A DNA stretch of 7,770 nt. Source: an uncultured beta proteobacterium (GTDB lineage Bacteria; Pseudomonadota; Gammaproteobacteria; Burkholderiales; SG8-39). The translations under genes were made by a program, and so were the position numbers. Below are positions 1 to 5,320 of the stretch, piece after piece. Position 1 is the stretch's first letter, and each line of letters starts with the position of its first letter. Location: NCBI GenBank assembly GCA_903868285.1, contig CAIPUP010000330.1, positions 1-7,770 on the forward strand, read 5' to 3'. The notes under the pieces were generated by a model, which was given only the letters and a program-made list of their open reading frames with translations, searched no databases and was not told where the DNA came from.

Positions 1-414
1 GGGGCGGTGGTGGTGAAGGACGGCCGCATCATCGGCCAGGGACATAACCGGCCTATTGGTGACCACGATCCGAGTGCCCATGCCGAGATCCAGGCGCTGC
101 GCGCGGCCAGTGCCGCCGAGGCGAACTACCGCCTGGCCGGTTGCACGCTCTATGTCACGCTCGAACCCTGCGTGATGTGTGCCGGCGCGATGATGCATGC
201 GCGTCTGGCGCGGGTGGTGTTCGGTGCCAGTGATCCGAAAACCGGTGCTTGCGGCAGCGTGATCAATCTGTTTGCCGACACCCGGCTCAATCACCATGCG
301 CAGTTGCAGGGTGGGGTGCTGGCCATGGAATGTGGTGAGCGCCTGTCGCGTTTTTTTGCCGCACGCCGGCGCGCGGCATTGACGGCGGCCAGCGAGAAAA
401 CCTCGACCCCATGA
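1..414 (+). CDS. tadA: tRNA-specific adenosine(34) deaminase TadA, 5' end missing
   Basis: TadA converts adenosine to inosine at the wobble position of tRNA-Arg(ACG), so one tRNA can read several codons; it is a cytoplasmic zinc enzyme of the cytidine deaminase superfamily. The reading frame is open from base 1 (GAVVVKDG), so the true start lies upstream and roughly 30-40 residues are missing. The zinc and catalytic signature is complete: HAE at 79-87 (zinc-binding His and proton-shuttling Glu) and PCVMC at 166-180 (two zinc-binding Cys), followed by the MMHARLARVVFGA segment typical of TadA rather than of free-base deaminases. The C-terminal tail, rich in Arg and Ala, looks ordinary. Its stop codon overlaps the start of the next gene in an ATGA, which suggests translational coupling. 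Recognition is by family motifs only, but they are very characteristic. Confidence 0.95.
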   Translation, partial: GAVVVKDGRIIGQGHNRPIGDHDPSAHAEIQALRAASAAEANYRLAGCTLYVTLEPCVMCAGAMMHARLARVVFGASDPKTGACGSVINLFADTRLNHHAQLQGGVLAMECGERLSRFFAARRRAALTAASEKTSTP

Positions 415-935
415 GCAAGCAGCCTATGTCCCGGGGTATGTCCCCGGGTATGTCCTCGATCCATATTTCGATTGCGCAGCAGACATTGCAGCAGCGCGAT
501 GCGCATGGACAGTTGCTGCGGGAATATCCGGTATCGACCGCTGCGAAGGGTGTGGGGGAACAAAGCGGCAGTTTTTGCACGCCGCGTGGCGCACATATCG
601 TGCGGGCCAAGATCGGCGCCCATCAGCCGCTGAACACGGTGTTTGTCGGTCGCCGCCCGACCGGCGAGATCTGGACCCCGGCACTGGCGGCAGCGCATCC
701 CGCTCGCGACTGGATCCTCACCCGCATTCTGTGGCTGTCGGGTTGCGAACCTGGCTTCAACCGCCTGGGCAGCTGCGACACCATGCGCCGCTACATCTAC
801 ATCCATGGCACGCCCGACACCACCACCCTGGCTCAGCCAGGATCGATCGGTTGCATTCGCATGCGCAATACCGATCTGGTGGCGCTCTTCGATACAACCC
901 CGGCCTACACTCCGGTTTTTATCATAAGTACTTGA
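411..935 (+). CDS. YkuD-family protein (L,D-transpeptidase fold) without a signal peptide; possible cytoplasmic LD-carboxypeptidase
   Basis: The 174-residue product is essentially one YkuD catalytic domain. The active-site pattern is intact: HG at 132-133, then Ser145-Ile-Gly-Cys148-Ile-Arg-Met, with Cys148 the expected nucleophile, followed by RNTDLVALFD as in the family. YkuD enzymes usually make 3-3 crosslinks in peptidoglycan or attach lipoproteins to it, and work in the periplasm. Here nothing resembles a Sec signal or membrane segment: the N terminus is polar (MSKQPMSRGMSPGMSS) and the domain begins at once (IHISIAQQTL). Known leaderless members such as Acinetobacter ElsL/LdtK trim tetrapeptides in the cytoplasm as LD-carboxypeptidases; that role is my inference. 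Four in-frame ATGs (411, 426, 438, 450) are possible starts; the first overlaps the tadA stop. Translation is probably coupled to tadA. The gene ends two bases from the end of the opposing mtnA. Confidence 0.88.
   Translation: MSKQPMSRGMSPGMSSIHISIAQQTLQQRDAHGQLLREYPVSTAAKGVGEQSGSFCTPRGAHIVRAKIGAHQPLNTVFVGRRPTGEIWTPALAAAHPARDWILTRILWLSGCEPGFNRLGSCDTMRRYIYIHGTPDTTTLAQPGSIGCIRMRNTDLVALFDTTPAYTPVFIIST
426..458 (+). repeat. 12-base tandem repeat carrying three ATG codons and a perfect hairpin
   Basis: Units ATGTCCCGGGGT (426-437), ATGTCCCCGGGT (438-449) and a partial ATGTCCTCG (450-458) follow each other in frame and encode MSRG-MSPG-MSS. The sequence also folds as a perfect 7-base-pair GC stem, CCCGGGG at 430-436 with CCCCGGG at 442-448, and a five-base loop, TATGT, which displays the ATG at 438. 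It lies at the very start of the YkuD gene, before the conserved domain, so it could come from slippage, could offer alternative starts, or could modulate initiation. Confidence 0.8.
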
Positions 936-937
936 TT

Positions 938-2071
938 TTATTGAGTTTTTTGGAATAGTGCGGCGATCGACTCGCGCCTCGGGCGCAACACCACGCCGCG
1001 CTCTGTGATCAGTCCGGCAATCAGTTCTGCCGGGGTCACATCGAACGCCGGGTTGAGCACCGACACCCCCTCGGGCGCCCAGCGCAAGCCGCCCCAGCCC
1101 AGCACCTCGTCATGGCTGCGCTCCTCGATCGGGATGGCGCTGCCATCGGCCAGACTCAGATCGAAGGTCGACAAGGGCGCGGCAACATAGAACGGAATGC
1201 CGTGACGCGCTGCCAGCACCGCCACGCCATAGGTGCCGATCTTGTTGGCGGCATCGCCATTGGCGGCGATGCGATCAGCGCCGACGATCACCAGGTCGAT
1301 GCGGCCCTGTTGCATCAGATGACCGCACATATTGTCGGTGACCAGGGTGACCGGAATGCGCTCTTGCACCAGCTCCCAGGCGGTGAGGCGTGCACCTTGC
1401 AGAAAGGGGCGGGTTTCATTGGCCAGTACCGAGATGCGTTTGCCGGCATCGCGCGCCGAGCGCATCACCCCCAGTGCCGTGCCATGACCGGCGGTGGCGA
1501 GCGCGCCGGCATTGCAGTGGGTCATGATGCGCGCACCATCGGGCACCAGGGCCGCCCCCGCCGCACCCATGGCGCGATTGATGGCGATGTCCTCGGCCAT
1601 GATGTCGCAGGCTTCCTGCTCCAGCGCCCGGGCACGCTCGGTCACCGGGGCGTTGCGCGCCTGCAGTTGCTGGCGCAGCCGCTGCATGCGATCCAGGGCC
1701 CAGAACAGATTGACTGCTGTCGGCCGGCTGGCTGCCAGTACCGCATGTGCTGCATCCAGTGCCGCGTCGAACGCTGGTGCGGGTTGCGTCTGCTGCTGTA
1801 TTGCTTCGGCCGCCATGCCAAAGGCCGCGGCGCAGCCAATGGCCGGCGCACCGCGCACCACCATGTCACGAATGGCAGCGGCTACCTGCTGCGCGTTGTG
1901 GCACCACACTTGTTCGATGCGATGCGGCAGGATGCGTTGATCGATCAGGCTCAGCACACCGGCGTGTTGCGCATCGCGCAGCCAGCGCATGGTCTGTACG
2001 CCCGCGGGCATACCGTCCAGCGAGGCTTGTTTCAGATCAGCGTTTTCAGATAACACGTTCGTCGCCTCCAT
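938..2071 (-). CDS. mtnA: S-methyl-5-thioribose-1-phosphate isomerase (MtnA; also possible 5-deoxyribose-1-phosphate isomerase)
   Basis: MtnA isomerises the aldose 5-methylthioribose-1-phosphate to the ketose methylthioribulose-1-phosphate in methionine salvage; some homologues also accept 5-deoxyribose-1-phosphate. Family signatures run in order: RGAPAIG (73-79), THCNAGALAT with catalytic Cys186, NETRPFLQGARLTAWEL (218-234), GADRIAANGD with catalytic Asp266, NKIGT (276-280) and the EERSHDEV segment near the C terminus. These belong to the eIF2B-like isomerase fold and distinguish it from translation factor subunits. The longest form has 377 residues and overlaps the end of the aldolase gene by 26 bases. 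The first 20 residues lack family character and no good ribosome site precedes 2071. An ATG at 2011 (357 residues, GGA shortly upstream) matches the usual length better. Cotranscribed with the upstream aldolase/SDR, so the isomerase product is probably that enzyme's substrate. Confidence 0.95.
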   Translation of the reverse strand: MEATNVLSENADLKQASLDGMPAGVQTMRWLRDAQHAGVLSLIDQRILPHRIEQVWCHNAQQVAAAIRDMVVRGAPAIGCAAAFGMAAEAIQQQTQPAPAFDAALDAAHAVLAASRPTAVNLFWALDRMQRLRQQLQARNAPVTERARALEQEACDIMAEDIAINRAMGAAGAALVPDGARIMTHCNAGALATAGHGTALGVMRSARDAGKRISVLANETRPFLQGARLTAWELVQERIPVTLVTDNMCGHLMQQGRIDLVIVGADRIAANGDAANKIGTYGVAVLAARHGIPFYVAAPLSTFDLSLADGSAIPIEERSHDEVLGWGGLRWAPEGVSVLNPAFDVTPAELIAGLITERGVVLRPRRESIAALFQKTQ

Positions 2072-4064
2072 CGATGGGCAGCTGGGCGCCGGTGGTGCGC
2101 GAGAACAGCGGGCCGCACATTTCCGCCGCCAGTTCGGCTACATCGCTGCTGCGGACTTCGATGCGCAGTACATTGCGCGTCTTGTATTGCTCCACGCTCA
2201 GGCCATAGGCCTTGGCGCGTTGCGCCAATAGCTCGGGCGTCCACAGCGCGGTGTCGAATACCGCATTCGGATGCAAGGAGTTGATGCGGATGCGATCACT
2301 CCCCCATTCCAGCGCTGCCACGCGAGCCAGCTGATTCAGCGCCGCCTTGGAGGCGGAATAGGCACCGGCACCCGGACCGGGGGCGGGTACGTTCTTCGAG
2401 CCGATCACCGTCACCCGACCGCCTTGCGGTGCACAGCACAAATAGGGATGACAGGCCTGCAACAGCATCAGTCCGGCATCCAGGTTGACCTTCATGGCGC
2501 GCTGCCATTCGTTCATGGGCAGCGCGGCCAGTTTGTTGCTGGCCGGAAAGATGCCGGCATTGAGCACCAGCATGTCGATGCCGCCAAAGCGCAGCACCGC
2601 TTGTCGCACCGCGCCGTCCAGCGCTGCGGCATCGGTGAGATCGCACACCAGGCCGAGATAGTCGGCACGCTGATGCAGGCGGGTGATGGCCGGGTTGATA
2701 TCCAGTGCCACCACCGCCGCGCCGCGCGCCAGAAAGGCAGTCACTGCGGCCTTGCCGATGCCCGAGGCGGCACCGGTGATCAGTGCCACCTCGCCAGCGA
2801 ACACCGCCGGCTTGCCGCCCTTGCGCAGCTTGGCCTGCTCGAGATCCCAGTACTCGACATCGAACAGTTCCTGTGACGGCAGCGGCTGATAGCCACCGAG
2901 AGTCTCGGCGCCGAGGATGACGTCGATGGAATGGTCGTACAGCTCCTCGACGATGTCGGCATCCTTGGCGCTGCGCCCCAGCGCCACCAGACCGAAAGCC
3001 GGATCGAGTACCAGCCTTGGTGCCGGATCGAGCATGCGCTTGGGCTCTTTGGCTTGCGGTGCGTGGGTTTCAAAATACTTTTGATATTCAGCCACATAGG
3101 CTTCGACATCGGTGCCCAGCATGGGCGTGCGCTTGGTGCGGATGATGTGGTCGGGCGTGACCGGGCCGCGCTGGGAAAACTTGGCCACGCCAGGATGGCG
3201 GGCAAAGCCCAGCGTGCGGGCGTTGCTGACCGTCTTCATCAACATCGGCGCACCCGCTACGCCCGACAGGCGCTGGCGCAGCAATGCTTGCTGCCTGGGA
3301 TCGGCTTGTGTGTCGATAGCCTTCGATGGTTCTACGCCATCAGCCTTCGCACCATCAGCCTTCGCGCCATCAGCCAGTTTCACTGGCCAGGCGCCGGCGC
3401 TGTGCAGCGCCTGTTCCGCCATCGATACCAGCTCGATCATGCGTTCATAGGCCTGACGCGCGTTATCGCCAAACGAAAAAATGCCGTGCTTGAGCAGCAC
3501 CATGCCGATGGTGTTGGGGTTACGTTCACGCGCAAAGGCCTCGGCGCAATAGCGCGCCAGATCGAAACCTGGCATCAGATAGGGAATCACCACACAGCGA
3601 TCGCCATACAGCTTGCGGATGCGCGCCTCACCATCGGCGGTGTCACTCAGGCACACCACGGCATCGGCATGGGTGTGATCGACATATTTGTAGGGCAGGC
3701 TGCCATGCAGAATGGTCTCAATCGACGGCCCGGGTGCGCCGGCACGGGTCATGCTGGTGGCCAGCTGGTTGACCATGTCCGGGTCGGACAGCACCGGCAA
3801 TTGCGCCAGCTTCAGCACATGCGACAGCCGCACCGGCGAGAAGCCCTGCGGCTCGATCGTCTCGAGGTCCCAGCCACTGCCCTTGACGTACAGCACATCC
3901 TGTTCTTCGCCAAAGACATCCTGCTCGCGGATTTTCACCGAGGTGTTGCCACCGCCATGCAGTACCAGCGTCTTGTCGCGGCCGAGCAGGCGCGAGGTGT
4001 AGACACGGGCGCCAAGTTCGCCGGGCCATTGTGCGGCGTCGGCATCGTTCCAAAGACTTTGCAT
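2046..4064 (-). CDS. Bifunctional class II aldolase/short-chain dehydrogenase (RhaD/YuxG-like fusion); candidate DHAP-shunt aldolase
   Basis: The 672-residue protein fuses two enzymes. The N-terminal class II aldolase has the phosphate-binding GGGNTS (37-42), a probable catalytic Glu116 (SIETILHG), and zinc ligands His130 and His132 (DHTH) plus His193 (KHG). The C-terminal SDR has the Rossmann TGAASGIG (430-437), Asp455 after the second strand (suggesting NAD over NADP), NAG (502-504), Ser556, and YSASK with Tyr569 and Lys573. The ending, GAQLPIDGGDERVI, is usual for this fusion. Relatives split rhamnulose-1-phosphate to DHAP and lactaldehyde and oxidise the latter. No rhamnose gene is nearby; mtnA follows directly, so methylthioribulose-1-phosphate or 5-deoxyribulose-1-phosphate is the likelier substrate, giving DHAP and an aldehyde for the SDR. 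That substrate is inferred. A tandem repeat expands a linker at about 230-250. The ATG at 4064 suits the family N terminus (SLWND), although no strong ribosome site is visible. Confidence 0.92.
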   Translation of the reverse strand: MQSLWNDADAAQWPGELGARVYTSRLLGRDKTLVLHGGGNTSVKIREQDVFGEEQDVLYVKGSGWDLETIEPQGFSPVRLSHVLKLAQLPVLSDPDMVNQLATSMTRAGAPGPSIETILHGSLPYKYVDHTHADAVVCLSDTADGEARIRKLYGDRCVVIPYLMPGFDLARYCAEAFARERNPNTIGMVLLKHGIFSFGDNARQAYERMIELVSMAEQALHSAGAWPVKLADGAKADGAKADGVEPSKAIDTQADPRQQALLRQRLSGVAGAPMLMKTVSNARTLGFARHPGVAKFSQRGPVTPDHIIRTKRTPMLGTDVEAYVAEYQKYFETHAPQAKEPKRMLDPAPRLVLDPAFGLVALGRSAKDADIVEELYDHSIDVILGAETLGGYQPLPSQELFDVEYWDLEQAKLRKGGKPAVFAGEVALITGAASGIGKAAVTAFLARGAAVVALDINPAITRLHQRADYLGLVCDLTDAAALDGAVRQAVLRFGGIDMLVLNAGIFPASNKLAALPMNEWQRAMKVNLDAGLMLLQACHPYLCCAPQGGRVTVIGSKNVPAPGPGAGAYSASKAALNQLARVAALEWGSDRIRINSLHPNAVFDTALWTPELLAQRAKAYGLSVEQYKTRNVLRIEVRSSDVAELAAEMCGPLFSRTTGAQLPIDGGDERVI
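3336..3375 (-). repeat. 15-base in-frame tandem repeat in the aldolase linker
   Basis: Two full units, GCCATCAGCCTTCGC (3336-3350) and ACCATCAGCCTTCGC (3351-3365), are followed by a ten-base partial unit (3366-3375); they differ at one position. Read on the minus strand they encode ADGAK-ADGAK-ADG at about residues 231-243, a polar and probably flexible segment after the third zinc ligand of the aldolase. Because the unit is a multiple of three, copy change would alter linker length without a frameshift. It looks like a slippage expansion in a tolerant loop. Confidence 0.8.
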
Positions 4065-4170
4065 GCGTCAGGACTTTCTGTAAGCGTGTCAGCGAGAAAG
4101 GCGCGGATTATAGGGGGACGCCGAATGGCGGGGCACGCGTTGCGTCAAGCGCTATGCCGGTACTACCTGC
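4065..4170 (-). promoter_or_regulatory. Intergenic region with a candidate promoter for the aldolase/SDR-mtnA operon
   Basis: This is the only gap before the aldolase/SDR gene. On the minus strand a perfect TATAAT stands at 4112-4107, placing transcription start about 35-40 bases before the ATG at 4064. No good -35 box lies at 16-18 bases. A TTGACG exists further upstream, but about 30 bases separate it from the TATAAT, too far to pair. A small inverted repeat, CGCC-GAAT-GGCG (4119-4130), sits just upstream of the -10 and could be part of an operator. Weak -35 plus adjacent dyad would fit an activator-dependent or regulated promoter, but this is a guess. No convincing intrinsic terminator for the NRDE gene is visible, so read-through from that operon is possible. 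Confidence 0.45.
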
Positions 4171-4965
4171 TTAGTCAATCAACTGCCAGTGATGATGCAC
4201 CTCGCCTGCGATTGCACCATCGGCATGCCAGCTGCGCTCCAGTAATTCGGCCTTGCCATTGCGGCTGATGCGCAAGGCGGTGGAGCAGCGTGTGCCGTAG
4301 TGCGGCCCGAGCAGACGCATGGCCGACAGGCGTTGTGTCAGAGCGGCATCGTGCTGCGTGTCCGATTCCTGGGCGATCGCAGCCGCTGGCGCCGGGTCGG
4401 TATCGTCGAGCAAATCCAGCAAGTCATGCAGCGCCACCGGCCCTGCTGCAACCTGCGCTTGCAATCCGGCACGACCGCGTTCGACCTTGTGCCAAGGCGT
4501 GTTCAGCAAATGATTGGAAAGACCGTGCACTCCGCGCGGTACCGCTTGCGGTTGCAACAGCTTCGAACGATTGGACAGCACCCACAGCCCTTGCGCCGAT
4601 CCGGCCAGCAGGCTGAAGCCGTTATGCGGGTTGTTGGTTTGCAGCCCGTCGGCCAGTGACTGCAGATGTTGTTCCGGTGCATGTGGGCTTTGCAGACAGT
4701 CGCTCACCAGCATCCCGCGCGTGGGTGCATCGGCCTTGCGTTGTGCCGGTGCTTCGCGGTAGTTGGTCAATGCCGCGATACGCCCATCGCGGCGAAGGCC
4801 GAGCCAGGTGCCACCCGCTTGCAGGTCGCGCCCGCCAAGAATGCCGGGGGCATCCGGCCACCAGGATGCCGCTGAAGCCGGGCGATGGAAGAACTCGTCG
4901 CGATTACTGGCCAGCAGCAGCGCATCGTCTGGATGGGCATCCAGTGCGAACAGGATCAGGCACAT
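4171..4965 (-). CDS. NRDE family protein (TANGO2-like)
   Basis: The product of 264 residues begins MCLILFALD, has the name-giving NRDE at 21-24 within LLLASNRDEFFHRP, and continues with the family blocks WWPDAPGILGGRD, GGTWLGL, ALTNYRE and GLSNHLLNTPWHKV. Human TANGO2 and its relatives start with the same Met-Cys, so I place the start at the ATG at 4965 rather than at the in-frame GTG two codons earlier. There is no signal peptide or membrane segment, so it should be cytoplasmic. TANGO2 homologues have been linked to haem trafficking and lipid metabolism, but the biochemical activity of the bacterial proteins is not settled. The invariant Cys2 is reminiscent of N-terminal-nucleophile enzymes, which is only a resemblance. 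It is the last gene of the ygfZ-DUF4936-NRDE run, about 37 bases after DUF4936. Confidence 0.9.
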   Translation of the reverse strand: MCLILFALDAHPDDALLLASNRDEFFHRPASAASWWPDAPGILGGRDLQAGGTWLGLRRDGRIAALTNYREAPAQRKADAPTRGMLVSDCLQSPHAPEQHLQSLADGLQTNNPHNGFSLLAGSAQGLWVLSNRSKLLQPQAVPRGVHGLSNHLLNTPWHKVERGRAGLQAQVAAGPVALHDLLDLLDDTDPAPAAAIAQESDTQHDAALTQRLSAMRLLGPHYGTRCSTALRISRNGKAELLERSWHADGAIAGEVHHHWQLID

Positions 4966-5002
4966 GGGCACATATCAGCCAGCGTCTGCCACGGCCGGCC
5001 GG

Positions 5003-5308
5003 TTACAGCCCGACAAAGATTTCGGTAATGCGCGGCAGTGCCGGATCAAGCAGCGGCTCCAGCCCGTGTTGCAGTACCGCCTGCTGCAGCAGCGCCTCGA
5101 AGTCATGGGGCAGCGTTGCGCCGGGTGCCGCACGATAGACCTCCATCCAGGTCGATGGATCATCGCGTCGGCGTGCGAGTTCGGTTTGCAAGCCGACGGT
5201 TTGCAAGTTCATGCGTAGCGCAGCCTGCATGGCGCTGACCCGCGTCAGCAGCGCGTCCTCGCCACCGGCGCGCACCTTGTAATACACATAGACCGCTTCA
5301 TTACGCAT
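5003..5308 (-). CDS. DUF4936 family protein, function unknown
   Basis: This small protein of 101 residues starts AVYVYYKVRAG and contains LQTELARRRDDPSTWMEVYRAAPGA followed by a helical stretch and a C terminus RITEIFVGL. The pattern (a YxYYKV strand, an arginine-rich middle, the TWMEVY motif, a terminal E-x-F) matches what I remember of DUF4936, a family seen mainly in betaproteobacteria and commonly next to ygfZ. The strand-helix-strand alternation at about 100 residues suggests a small ferredoxin-like alpha/beta domain, similar in size to monooxygenase-like dimeric barrel proteins; that is an impression and not a demonstrated homology. There is no signal peptide and no obvious metal-binding cluster. 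It begins 12 bases after the ygfZ stop, so it is almost certainly cotranscribed and probably translationally coupled with it. Confidence 0.8.
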   Translation of the reverse strand: MRNEAVYVYYKVRAGGEDALLTRVSAMQAALRMNLQTVGLQTELARRRDDPSTWMEVYRAAPGATLPHDFEALLQQAVLQHGLEPLLDPALPRITEIFVGL

Positions 5309-5320
5309 CGAAGCCGGCGC

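Noticed and set aside
291..806. Minus-strand open frame of 171 codons across tadA and the YkuD gene
   Set aside because: It spans two well-supported plus-strand genes and has no family features.
920..955. Possible bidirectional terminator between the YkuD gene and mtnA
   Set aside because: There are T and A runs and an eight-base palindrome AAGTACTT (926-933), but no GC-rich stem followed by a T run in either direction. The genes are only two bases apart.
1112..2053. Plus-strand open frame of 313 codons opposite mtnA
   Set aside because: Antisense shadow; the minus-strand frame has all MtnA signatures, and this one has none.
4137..4160. TTGACG on the minus strand as -35 of the aldolase promoter
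   Set aside because: It lies about 30 bases from the TATAAT, and no -10 occurs at 16-18 bases from it.
4065..4170. SAM or SAH riboswitch before the aldolase/SDR-mtnA operon
   Set aside because: The likely leader is only about 35-40 bases and shows no multi-helix structure or known conserved core; too short for the known classes.
2931..4268. Plus-strand open frame of 445 codons opposite the aldolase gene
   Set aside because: It is antisense to a gene with complete catalytic motifs and shows no domain of its own. Long opposite-strand frames are common in GC-rich coding DNA.
4991..5002. GGCCGGCC palindrome between DUF4936 and the NRDE gene as a terminator or site
   Set aside because: Short self-complementary GC words are expected by composition here, and no T run follows in the direction of transcription.
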